From NCBI GenBank assembly GCA_013176395.1, contig JABMLP010000012.1, positions 62,001-126,000 of the forward strand: DNA of 64,000 nucleotides, written 5' to 3'. A program made the translations under genes and the position numbers. Positions 22,308 to 33,615 of this stretch are shown here, piece by piece (the first letter of the stretch is position 1; every line of letters begins with the position of its first letter). The notes under the pieces were generated by a model. The model made no database searches, was not told where the DNA came from, and saw only the letters and a program-made list of their open reading frames with translations. Origin of the DNA: Venturia oleaginea. Its lineage: Eukaryota > Ascomycota > Dothideomycetes > Venturiales > Venturiaceae.

Positions 22308-22392
22308 TCTTTATGGTTTGAGGTTGGTGCTGTTTGAGATTGGTGCTGAACTGAGACTCGTGAACTTGGGATTTTCCCAGATCACGGCGAGT

Positions 22393-22400
22393 GTTATATA
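22393..22400 (-). promoter_or_regulatory. TATA box of the 102-aa secreted protein
   Basis: TATATAAC on the minus strand, about 86-93 bp upstream of the start codon at 22307. Distance and sequence fit a core promoter. Confidence 0.45.
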
Positions 22401-22998
22401 CTTTCTTACGGGTACTATATCGCTTAGACCAAAGAAGGTAGATTCCCGGAACACCTCCACACACTGGGGAGTGTACAAGAACTTAGATGAAGTTGCCCAG
22501 ATCTCGAATTTCACCGAATCCGTCCGAGACGAGCTTGGTCAACAGGCCAAAAGAAGGTCAATTCTATTCTCTGCCGTGGCCTTTGCGCCTAGGTTGTCTT
22601 CATACAGTCCTAGATTGTCCTCATACTGTATCTTCGCGAACAGTTGGTTTTACTCTTTACGAGTCTATGCTCCTAATCTTTCTACTTCTATAAATAGGCA
22701 GGTCTTGATTGTAATCCTACGCTAGGAAGGAGAAGTTAGGACAGGAAGAATTTTATTTGATCGCTGGTAATCGCTCAGACGTTAACCTCCTTTTGGCCGG
22801 CTTCCATAGTACGAGCGTTGGAAGTCCCGAGGTTCCGGTAGATAATTCTCCAGACCACAGTAGCTTGGTGCGTGTCTCAACTCGCACGCAATCTGGAATT
22901 CTGGATTGGCTAGATTGCAGGAAATCTACGGGTTCTAAAATAGAGGTGGCGACTATAGATCTTTTACTGTAAGCTATAAAGATTAATAGTTATAGCGT
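22401..22998. other. Intergenic with a short direct repeat
   Basis: About 600 bp without a supported gene. A 20-bp near-direct repeat (CCTAG[G/A]TTGTC[T/C]TCATAC) occurs twice at about 22587-22627. The open frame at 22318-22725 has no family signature. Confidence 0.35.
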
Positions 22999-23000
22999 TA

Positions 23001-23148
23001 CTTGCGCGCCCCAGGTCAGTTTCAACAACGAATGAAAACAGCCCTCTAGTAGGGTTGATTCGCCAATCATTGGCTTCAGATCATTTCGATCAGCTTACTA
23101 ACCAATCGATACCAATCAGAAAGGTGAAACTAACCTGAGGCGCGCAAG
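23001..23148. mobile_element. MITE, 148 bp, mariner-like TIRs
   Basis: The left end CTTGCGCGCCCCAGGTCAGT and the reverse complement of the right end (CTTGCGCGCCTCAGGTTAGT) match over about 24 bp with two mismatches, continuing TTTCA. TA flanks both ends (22999-23000 and 23149-23150). There is no ORF. Size, TIRs and TA duplication fit a Tc1/mariner-derived miniature element. Confidence 0.7.
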
Positions 23149-24818
23149 TACTTGTGCAGAAAGGCCTTTCGACGCGATCTGTTGGATTCTTACTAACGCT
23201 TATTTAGATCCCGTAAATTGCCCGCACCGCAGTTGAGACACGTATATAGTTGAAATAAATACCGTACTAGTACTTGAAACACTGCTGATCGATCTCAGCA
23301 ACGATGATGCGGAAGCGCTGATCAGTTACAATCTGGCGTGGTCTATAGGAAAGGACTCTAGCAAAAGCGTTAGATAGTTTACCCTGCTTGATGAATGAAT
23401 CATTATCTTTACCGTCGATATGGCATGAGTACTCCATAGATAGGTTAAAGTGGGTACTATCGTGAATGAGAAAGGAAAAAAAAGGGATGATGAAGACTCG
23501 AGAGATCAGTATCGGAGAGAGTACGATACAGGCTGATATGATTTTGCTCGGGGTTGATAGGCCTATCAAATCCCTTAGTGTCGATCTGTCAGAAAAGTCA
23601 TGCAGAACCGCATGGACAAGATATTCCTAACCCAGGATTGCATCTCGCGTATCTCGATCTAGTGGAGAGGCTCAACTGGTAACGGAGCGATGAGATGAGA
23701 CGAGACGACGGTGAGAGGCCCGGACCCTCGATGGCCACGAGGCTGAACCTTTCGGTTCATCGCGAAGAAGCTGTTAGACCACTTGCTGCCCATTATTCTC
23801 CAGAAAAGAAAAACGGAAAAGGGATCCCATGCACAGATGGATATTCCTGCAATCCAACTGGTCACTCAGCATCAACTCAATCAAGAGAAACATCGACCAC
23901 CTGATGGACAGGAATTGACTCCACGCATCCACTCTACCATCATAACCTGCTCACTCCAGTTGTACACAGTAGTATATATACCATGCCACTATATCCCCAA
24001 AAGGCCTCCGGATATCTCGGACGAGAGAGAGAAGGAAGGCTCAAAAATCCATCCTTACCTCGTCCCCACCTTCACCCCAGAAAAACTCCCAGCCACATCG
24101 CTGTACTATGTACCTCTTTGCAGCTAGACCTCTACTAGTCGTTCCATCCTTCCCCGACATCAATATATCCCCAACGGCTAACGCGGGGCAAAACGCACAG
24201 CACAGTCGTCAGGTAAAATAATACGACAAGCGCGACCATTGCCCTATTCGCTCTACCGCGTTACCGCAACGATGGTCCTGTTGTCCGTGTTAATGTGTGT
24301 GCGGCTGTGTTGCACATCCTCGCGAGGGAGAGGACGGAAATAGAATCGACGGCTTCGTAAATAAACGAAACGTATTTTGGAGGCGACGAAGCTATAGCTT
24401 GGAAATCTCTTAGTAGATAGTTTGGGAACAGGGCGAATAAATAAGGCGGTCAGGAGGGTGGAGTTGTGAACGTGGACGGGATGGGATACTCGTAGAGTAA
24501 CGAGCAACGAACACCTGAATCGCTCGATACGAGGCTACGATGCAATTCCATCTCATATCACCATGCGTCCATCTCCCACTACCCGTACCTACCTTCCCAC
24601 TCCTCTCTCTCTCTCCCCTTATCCCTACCTCTCTCCATGGTGCCTCCAGTGTCCCGCACCCGAAATATCCGATTCCGATATAAACGCATCTTCCAAACGC
24701 ATCACCACACCCACGCCTTCACGCCTTTACAAATCACAATCCAAAAACAAGCCTCGGAAAGAATCCCACCACCAAGTACCAATACTCTACCAAGTCCAAA
24801 CCAGATCAACAAAAATCT

Positions 24819-24862
24819 AAATAAATAAATAAATAAACGAATAAACGAATAAACGAATAAAC
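24819..24862. repeat. AAAT/ACGAATAA microsatellite
   Basis: Tandem AAAT units pass into four copies of an octamer-like AATAAACG unit. A simple repeat. Confidence 0.8.
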
Positions 24863-25385
24863 CCGTACCGACATCAACATCAGCAATAACACGCGGTAGA
24901 TCCCTGGTCTTCTTACCGTGTACGTACTATTATACAGTACACGTTATTTAGATTGATCACGTTCCATCGTATCCCCATTCAAACTAACCCATACAAGGAT
25001 ACCCAGAGTCTAGTCAACGTCGCACATTGTCGCTTTCCATCTACTATGGCGCATCTCAATGTGTCTCAATGTGTCTCGTGATGGTGACAGTGCGAAGGAG
25101 ATGAAAATGTTGCGATGGAGATAATAAGATGAAGATGGAAAATCATCGCATAACGCCCACCACAAGAACACATACTTGTCCCTCCTTCAGAAGCGAACCT
25201 TGGAAAAAGTACATCGACATCTGTTGTGTCCCTTTATTCTGGAGCCCAGCCCGTTCGTGAACTCATGAGTCATTCAGGGCAAGTAGGTAGAAACGTGGTG
25301 GCCTTCATAAAGGCGAGAATGGAAGCAAGTCTTCGTATCCGTGTTCGCGTATCTTATCAATCGGTCTTGAGATGTAATATAGTAC

Positions 25386-25423
25386 GGACGGGAGGTAGTA
25401 CCTGCAAACCTGACCTCCCGTCC
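25386..25423. repeat. 11-bp perfect hairpin
   Basis: GGACGGGAGGT at 25386-25396 and its exact complement ACCTCCCGTCC at 25413-25423, with a 16-nt loop that is itself partly palindromic. No adjacent gene end explains it. Confidence 0.6.
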
Positions 25424-25716
25424 AAGTGACGTGTTCACAAAACAATGCATCACAAGAGTTGAAGTAGTATCACAGTCAGAGGCAAAACACATAGCAAGGA
25501 AAAGATGTCAAAGTGGAAGCGACGGGAGTTTTACATTCAAATCGCCCTGGTCTGTATGCATACAATTGTACAAATGAAGTGTATCCCAAAACCATCTTGC
25601 CCCTCGCTGACAAGCGGGCGCCGCAAAAAAGCTAGCAAACAAACACTATACATATCCGTAGATTTCCTTCCCTCATCATAACCATACCCCTCTATATCAA
25701 TGTTCGCTCAAATTCA

Positions 25717-27606
25717 TTACCACGAGAACGATTCCTCAACGAATTCGATATTTACCTTCCCCATCCAGTTTCTGCATCCCCTTCGCACATCATCGGCCAG
25801 CGCACCAACACCGCAGACCGTGACGCCAACGGCTCCAATTGATTGGTCGACCTCTTGATCGATCAGAGCTTGGATGTTGGGCTTTCCGGGGAACATTTGC
25901 ACACTGCTGCTCGGCGAGTGGATTTCCTTGGTGCTCTTAGGTCGTGTTACGAATAAGAGAATCTTTAGGACTTCGCGACGTCTTGGGAGGCCGAGAATCT
26001 CTGTCATCCACGGTCTAATCCACTCAAGATGTTCAGGTGACTGAATGATCCATATGAGAACAACTTTGCGCGCCGCAAGTGTGCCATTGCCGTAGCCAGT
26101 GACGAGGTCACGGACGTGAGGGACTTGATGAGTGATACCGACTCCGGCAGCGAAGAGGAGAACTGTTCCAAAAGAGTGGAGTTGCTGCGATCCATAAGGA
26201 CCCTCGGCCCATGCAGTTGCGCTGAACCGCCCACTGGGTGAGCGATCTGCCTTTCGGTAAAGCTTCTCTGTGAACCCCGTCCGTGCTCGGATAATGAATG
26301 AGATAGTCGTTTTCTTGAGAGTCAAGACATCTTGCGACTCGACCAAGCCCATATCCGAAGCCTTATCGTCGATAATTTGTTGGTGAGAGCTCGCTTCCTC
26401 GCTCCAAGCCACACTGAATGGATGGGACATCCAGAAACCAATAGATGGCATGTAAATGTACGCGTGTTGGCCTGGGGTGAATCGCCAGGGTCGGGCCAGC
26501 TTCATGGTAACACGAACAGCATCACCAGGAAGAACCTCAACATCGGCACGTGTTCCGCCGTTGCCGACATTGCGATAACAGATGCGGATGACACGAAGAC
26601 TACGTTCGATAATCCAGATTGCGAGGACACCCTTGATGATCATTTTCTCCTTCGGGAATTCATCGAGATGGACCCAGACGGCGCCAAGTGCCAAAGCGGC
26701 GAGAGCTTGATGAGTGTGAAGGAAAGTCTCGTAGAACGCGTGGCGGAAGACAGAGGGTGATTGGAACAAAATACCCACAAAGGCTGCTGCGCCGATAGTA
26801 CCCGAAAGGATGAAGATACTCTTCTGTTCAGATATTGCTACAGCCTTCCAGCCACCTACTATCGCATTAGCATCCTTCGGAACACAAGCGGACGTCTTTC
26901 AAGACTTACCTTTGTTGACTTTGTTCACCATCCAACAAGTACCGTGAATAACAGCCTCTGTGACGACGATTCGACCGAGCCAGCGGTGGATGAGATTGTA
27001 CGTGTCAAATGTGATGCCCGTCAATTGGATCAATGGGTTGTTGCGACCAGCCAGAATGAACAGCGGGACCATGTTCACAATGGCCAAATAACCAGTTCGC
27101 TGGGTCAACTGGCTTAGGATCTTGGCCTTTGGCTTTTCCCAGGATATAGCCCAGCAAGTTATAGTAACGCTGACTATGATGTAGGAAATAAGAGCGAGAG
27201 TCTGTAGTCTACTAGGAAGCGTTCCCATGTTAAGGGCCGAGGACAGTTTGAATTCGCGGTGATGGCGTGCATGGAAGAGAGGAGCATCGAGCAATTGGCG
27301 CTTCAAGTTACCGAACCAGTACGTCGGGCGAGCAAAGAATCGTTGAGTGTCGTTGGTGAGGCATGATACAGTCCGGACATATCGAATGAGGTGGAGACTG
27401 GTAGTGTATGCGAAAAGACATCCGATCATAGCAAGCCACGACCAAAGCAGACCTCTGACGAGCGCCCAATCTCTCTCTTCCTCCGGGTCCTTCTTCTTCG
27501 GTGCGCCGTGGGCTGCTGGTGCGGGCGCGTTTGCGTTCGCGGCTGCGGTTACCACATTAACAGCAATGGCAGCGACTGCCAGTCGGATGAGTCGAATTGT
27601 GGTCAT
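25717..27606 (-). CDS. Ferric reductase transmembrane component (FRE family)
   Basis: Two exons, 27606-26910 and 26855-25717, joined over a 54-nt intron (GTAAGT...TAG) to give 611 residues. An N-terminal hydrophobic leader is followed by several membrane helices. Candidate haem-ligand histidines sit in LIHRWLG and IHGTCW (about 212-228) and in TFLHTHQ and VWVHLDE (about 275-292). An FAD-binding region has PGQHAYIYMP and the HPFSV motif (about 355-375). An NADPH site follows (FAAGVGITHQVPHVRDL, about 445-460), with a C-terminal CGVGALADDVRRGC. This is the complete architecture of a plasma-membrane metalloreductase that reduces Fe3+ or Cu2+ before uptake. No iron permease or multicopper oxidase lies next to it in the window. 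Confidence 0.9.
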
Positions 27607-30600
27607 TGTGGTTGATAGGCAATGCCTCGAGTGGACGTGAGAAAAGGAACGAATGCCAATGGATGCGATTTGATAAACTTGTAGCGTCCGCTGTCTAAGC
27701 CCAAATATCGACTCCTGAGTCCGTGATGGCGAAACAGCCGTCAGTGGTGATATCTATATGTGAGAATCCCAGACAATGAAGGCCGGATGAGTCGAGGAAG
27801 GGTAGCGCAAGGATATTTGGTAGATATGTGGCAACGGATCACGCACGTATGGCCTAGATAAACAAGCACCGAAAGGGATCTTGGCCAGTTGACGGATGGA
27901 ACGGTGGCCTTGCATGCAGGGTCGAAAATAACAAGGTTCCAGTTGCCCAGCGGATATTGCGTTGGGGTATATTCAGGTAGGTCCGGGCGAGTATGCAATC
28001 TAAAGAGCAATGCTCAAACCGATGGCATATAGTAGCTTCGGGTTGATCTCGTCTCCGGGGTCTCTATGATGGCAAAGTCAGTCATTTTTCGTCTGGATCG
28101 CGCGACGAGACTAGCTAGACTGATACACAGACAGCGTGACGAGATGCTGTTAGGCACAGGTGCCTGTGAAGAAACGATGAGGCGCGCTGCAAATGTTTGT
28201 TTTGCAGAGACGCACAAGTCGAGAGGCCTTAACCAACGTGGACGAGAGATAGAAAGAGAGGGCTCACATTGATCAGGCCTGCCTGGTCCGGCACAGAGAG
28301 TGGTTGAAGGGATGAAGTTGATGGAAATTGACGCTGAGCAAATGGAAAGAGAGGCAGAAGGAACGACTTTCACAGATGCGACCAGGTTCAGAATCCGCTC
28401 CAGGGAATGACCAAGTGAGAAGCTGAGTAATGATGAACAAGAGATGGCTAGGGAAGGACAGACGTGTGGGAGGGAGAAGATTGTTAAATTGCGAGCTCCG
28501 GCAGATAGATAGCATGACTGCACCACCATTACTCGTGTCGTGCTCCTGAGGAAAAGCGAGAATGGACTTCATCACACCTGGAGACACTCCAATCCCAAGA
28601 TACGATAGGCAAGGGAGCAGCAGCAGTCGGCCGAATGAGAAAGGCGACCTCCCGCTCGACTGTTACTGTCGCTGCTCTTGTGAGTCGTGAAAGGAGATGG
28701 GCGTGACGATCCCAGCCTGCCATGCCCATATCAGCCCCATTTTACACCCCGGGGCGGCCTTATGAAACAACATTCCTAGTGTGGCTCCATTTGGGGTTGT
28801 TTCGACTAACTCTTCATTTGACGCTCCCTGTTTCCTTCGTCATACTATGTATTATAGCATGTTTTTGCGCTTACTATAGCACCGACTACAACTATACACC
28901 TTGTTTCCTCTGTCGATAACCATTTGACCGCTCCAATTTAACGATCGCGATATCAACACGCGTAAAGTCTTCGATACTCCGTGGAGCCAGCGCCGATGGC
29001 CAAGCTTTGATATCCGTATACAATCGAGTAAACTCTGCTCTGCCAGTGACATTCACCTTTTCAGTCCCGGAGAGAGCTCGCGTGATCTAGCATAAGGTTG
29101 TATCTTGGAGACCAGAGGCGTCATGTCCGGAAACAACTGTATGTCTCGAACCGTGTCAATATCCCGCCGTGAAGGCCTCGTTGTGGCTGGTCTGTTGTTT
29201 CGTTTCAAAATCCGTCGCTTACGTGCTCCATCCACTGTACCCAAACGCAAACTGAAAAGAATTCGACGACGTCAATAATCAAGGAACACACACTTCATTC
29301 GTGGTCTGCGGCGGTGCCTTGTTGTGTCCACAAACTCCTGACCATCCAATGTTCCCGTGGGTCTTCTTGCAAGCGATCCAGGTTCCCCCCAGTCCGGCTC
29401 GCTTCTCCATGAAGTTGTCAGGCGACGAAAAAGTAAAACCAAGCTGGGGTACGACGTGTAGCTAATTCCTTGCCAGTTTCAACCTCTTCGTAGGCTTGTC
29501 ACTTGAAAAATGGGACTCAAATTCCTCGATTTGTACCTTTGTCTCCTTCTATCATTCCAATTCGAACCGGTGCAAAAGGTGGTTGTTTACAAACGGATCG
29601 CTCAACTCCCGTCACTTCCATCCTGAAGTCAAATGCTCACTCAGCCTCGTCCAATGAGTCTACTATGTTTCCCAGTTTTGACATGGCCAGACAGAGCAGA
29701 AGCTTATCTCCTTAAACGTTGAAACATGGCTGCGTCTCGACACTAAACAAAGTCGCTAAGACGAATGATATTAACGACTTCGTTTCCCGACAGACATCAC
29801 CTAGTCTCGTCAAGGTCAATTGTGGATGTATGTCTCATTTTTTCTTGTCTTCTGCAAGCTAAAGATAGTTGATGTCGACAAAGCAGACGACGCGGTGTGG
29901 TACATGTGCTGCGGATACCCGGCTTTTAAACAATGCTCTCATCACGACTGCAGTCCACTGCATACAAGACAAGTGAATCATGGTGGGACAATTGTAGCTC
30001 AAAAACGCTGTATCCAAGACACGCTTCAACGTAGGTCTGGATGGCAGCGATAAGGTGATATTCCACCAATTGAAACTAACAGCGAGAAATATTCCTGCAT
30101 CTGTGCAGCCTAAAGCGTCGGCTGTCCGTCGTGGTTGGTGTTTTGGTCATTCTGTCTTCGGCGCCACGAGCCTGATCATCTGATGTCGGGTCCTTCATAG
30201 AGCACGAGTTCCAAGTTTGATTCATCGCCTTGCCAGTGCCAACTCTGGAGCATGAGCTGGATCGGGCACGGGAAGGACGCCGGAGTGGCCTTGGGAAATC
30301 TCTGGAGCACAATCTGATGAGATTGTGGAGATATTGAGATCCAAATTTCTAGACGAAATGATAAGGCATCGAAAATCACGACCTCCTGCGATATCTCACG
30401 TTGTCAGGAATTCATCGGGGAGGGCTCATGATGATAACGATACCTTCAAGATTTCAACGACATTTTGACACCAGAAGGACGAGCATTCCACTCCCACTAT
30501 AGTCTACCTAACCTCTAGCTGAGATTACTCTTCAATGTCGTCTGATTACCACCGCATGGACAACTAGAAACCTTCATTTTCGTTCCGACGTGCTCCTGTG

Positions 30601-31022
30601 CTCCTGTGCTCTTGTGCTTTCACATCTGCCTAAACCGATCAGTCACGACGACCGCCCGAAAACCAGTGGAAATGGCCTAGCTTGCAGTAGATTGAGAAGC
30701 TGTGCTTCCGACCTCTAGGCTCCCATTTTTTATAAAGGGAGCGCATGAGCATGAATTCTACATCATCCAAGAATTCTCCCTCATCGGAGGTTAGGAATCA
30801 AACTCGGCCTCGAGATGCGCAAACACAACGACAAGACCTCCTGATCAGGTACAGCTCTCTAGCTCGAACCTGCCCGCTTGAACCTGGGCAGGTTCAAGCT
30901 AGTCCTTGCCAACACCTGGAAACTTGCAGAAACTCGTCAAGATCGGTACCAATCTGAAAGAACGCATCTCGAAAGCTGTATCTGCCCTTTTCCGAAGACA
31001 GCCAAACTTGCACACTTCCGCC
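27607..31022. other. Long intergenic stretch (3.4 kb), no gene supported
   Basis: Promoter of the ferric reductase plus unassigned sequence. The best frames (28014-28529 minus and 29053-29250 minus) have skewed composition or lack an ATG and resemble nothing known. A TATAAAGGG motif lies near 30732. No RNA gene was recognised. Confidence 0.45.
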
Positions 31023-31859
31023 ATGCCAATTCAATCTCATCCCGTGTATGCGGAATTTCCAGCAGTCAACTTTACGTGCGGTGCTGGAGTAGCCATATTC
31101 CACGTCAAATCGGAAAGGGTGGTCTTGTGCTATCACACTTTGGAGCATCATTGGTTTCTCCCGAAAGGGCGAAGAGATGCTGGAGAGGAAACAAGGCGAG
31201 GAGCTGAACGAGAAGGGTTCGAAGAGGTATGTTGATCAATGAGCTTTTATTCCAAGATCGAGTCTCTACATTTCCAGGCTCAAAATGGCCAGGGACTGAT
31301 GACTCTCCCCATTGATTCAACGACTTGTTTTCGAGTTGAATGCTAATGCGCCAAACAGTCAGGATATCGGAATCGTCTCCTACCCCTCCCAATCCTACAC
31401 CGACAACCACAAGCCGCCGAATCCTCTGCCATGGGCGAAGCAAAACTAGTAAATGTGATCGAACCGATATGGACCACTCTCCTCCCTCAATCGAAGCGCA
31501 CGCAATACCTCCTCCACTGGTTCATCGCCGAGACACTCCCTCCAGACCTCGAAACGAGCATGGGTCCTGCACCAGCTTCTCGAGCGTACCAAGAGCCACC
31601 TCCATATCCTTCAGACCTGCGTCTCGTGGATCGACTTGCGCTGGAGCCCGACGGGTATGAACCTACGAGATATGATAGTACAGGCGTGGATTCGGATGAA
31701 GCGAATTATATGAGCTACTTGTTACCCATCGACGAAGCAACACAGAAGCTTGGCAAGAATATTATGGCAGAGGTGATCGCTGCTGGATGGGAAAGGATAC
31801 AGGCTAGATTGGCCGCTGAGACGGATACTGCAGATGCTGTCTCCGGTCCTGCTAACTGA
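31023..31859 (+). CDS. Nudix hydrolase
   Basis: Two exons, 31023-31226 and 31359-31859, give 234 residues. The 132-nt intron interrupts the Nudix box itself: joining the exons restores GRRDAGEETRRGAEREGFEE followed by SGYRN, matching G-x5-E-x7-R-E-x2-E-E-x-G. The strand before it (GAGVAIFH...HHWFLPKG) is the usual start of the fold. Nudix enzymes hydrolyse a nucleoside diphosphate linked to another group; candidates here include diadenosine or inositol pyrophosphates, but the substrate cannot be read from sequence. The C-terminal half (about 100-234) is fungal-specific. The start ATG is the first in frame. Confidence 0.82.
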
Positions 31860-31989
31860 GGGGTTGGGAAACCGATGGAAGGGAACGGATCGTTGGCAGT
31901 CTATGGATCGGGTTCGATAATGGAGGTTTCCAGCCAGCCTCGTTGGATCGATGAAAGATGGCGAGATAATATCGAATTCTCAGTTGACT

Positions 31990-32700
31990 ATTAAAAGGCA
32001 AGCTAAGCTTCAGGCTAAGATAGAATAGTTCTTCCATCGTCCCTGATATACCTGACCAGAACGAAGCACAAAGATTTGTATCGTTTCTCAAGCCGCCAAC
32101 AAGGAAGGAAGCACTAACAACGTTAGATCGATAAAAGATGGGGAGGCTGCCTCTGCTGGCTCCGGTTTTAGTTTACATTTCCTAACCCCCCTTAGATTAT
32201 CCTCCATTGTTCCATATACCCTGCTTTACTTAACTAGAACGAAGACTAAAGCTTTATCGCTTCCTAGGCCGCTAATAAGGAAGGTAGTGCTCCCAGCGGT
32301 AGATGGATAAAAGATGGCGAGGTCATATTGATCTACCGCTGGGAGTGCTCCCTTCCTTATTAGCTTATTAGCGGCCTAGGAAGCGATGTAAGGCTTTATA
32401 TAAAGTGTTAGTCTTCGTTCTACTTAAGTACTGGAGGGACAATGGAACAATGGGGGACAACCTTAGGGGAATTAGGAAATAGAAACTAAAACTGGAGTGA
32501 GCAGATATAGCCTCGAACGACGACCCAAATGATCTTTTATCCTTCCACTGGGAGTGCTCCCTCGCATGTCGGGGCTTGGGAAGAGATGTAAAGTTTTGTG
32601 CATTGTTGTTGTTGGCTATTCAGTAACGATGGAAGATTTGATGAGATCCTTGGGGGGCATTAGGAAATGGAAAATACAACTGGGGCCAGCAGATACAGTT
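31990..32700. repeat. Nested inverted (foldback) repeat, four related units
   Basis: Two direct units, about 31995-32150 and 32155-32318, are followed by two related inverted units, about 32325-32512 and 32520-32700. The inner pair is the best conserved: CTTCCTAGGCCGCTAATAAG, CTCCCAGCGGTAGAT and AGAACGAAGACTAA recur in opposite orientation around a centre near 32320. Shared ends read CTGCTGGCTCC or CTGCTGGCCCC with TTTCCTAA nearby. There is no ORF. It could form a hairpin with arms of about 170 bp. It looks like a foldback or miniature element that inserted or duplicated within itself. Confidence 0.75.
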
Positions 32701-32822
32701 CATAGGGCCCTTTGAAGTGTTGCGGCCACGTTACTTTACTCGGACATGGTAATTCATCCACAAAGATGTACGAGCAAAGCAACGTGGCCACAATACTCCA
32801 TAAGGCCCTATGAACTGTATCC
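32693..32822. mobile_element. Palindromic MITE-like element, 130 bp
   Basis: The left arm GATACAGTTCATAGGGCC at 32693 and the reverse complement of the right arm ending at 32822 match over about 55 bp, including GGCCACGTT and GGACATG/GTACATC variants. It abuts the nested repeat on its left. No ORF. Confidence 0.65.
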
Positions 32823-33615
32823 TGTCCAAAGTAGATTTTTATACAGCATCCAATAAAATCTACGACGAATTCAAAGGGGCTTTTTGTACTCGAGTGAGCG
32901 AGTTTGTACACGATTTTACTTTTGTATCATGAAGCTCTTAAACTATATAGGATAGCATGGAATCTCAACTCTCTATACTCTATAAGTACAGAAAGACTCA
33001 CTTCAAATCTATCGTCCTTGTGATTGACCTTGCCTTCTAATCTGCACAAACCCCCTCTCACCCCAATTTCTCTCTTTCATAACAAAGAACCATCTCGACC
33101 AACCAGTAAGTCAGAAATGGTAAAAACACAATGTCCATTCCTATGTGAGGAACTCAACGAACTCAAAGGATATGATGAGAAGATTTCGCCTTTCCCACGT
33201 ATTTACGAGTGATGATATGCATTTCCACGGTATATTCGCATCAACCGTCAATCATCAACAATGCCCAAAACCAAATCCATCACGAACAAAGAAGACGACG
33301 GCGAAGAGAAAATACCAGCTCTCCTACTTGAAAATGGTTTTGTCACGCCCTTGAGTGGTTATTGTTCGAAGGAAAATACAGTAGCACATTGTCCATTTCA
33401 ATCTATAACGCGAAACCAAATCACACAATACTCCGTTCCATTCCATTCTTTGAACGAACAACTCCATTATCCCTACTCAACCCCAACCCCCCCTCCCTCT
33501 ACCTATATCCCCCCATCACCCAAGCCAAAATCACCTCAACACAAACACCCACGAGTCGATCAGCCTTCCCCCGCCCAACAACAAAAAAAGAGGTATCTCG
33601 AGATACGCATCCCCA
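32823..33615. other. Intergenic or possible 5' exon region
   Basis: About 790 bp upstream of the 542-residue gene. Open frames at 33261-33629 and 33362-33619 are proline-rich and could hold an untranslated leader or a missed exon, but I find no splice junction that clearly joins them. Confidence 0.35.

Larger units (their letters stand above)
23151..25716. other. Long intergenic stretch, no gene supported
   Basis: About 2.6 kb. Open frames are short and without motifs. It contains a tetranucleotide-type AT-rich repeat at about 24819-24862 and a perfect hairpin at 25386-25423. No tRNA or rRNA was recognised. Confidence 0.45.

Noticed and set aside
28014..28529. Minus-strand frame of 171 residues
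   Set aside because: Ser/Leu/Cys-rich without motifs, no signal peptide and no family resemblance.
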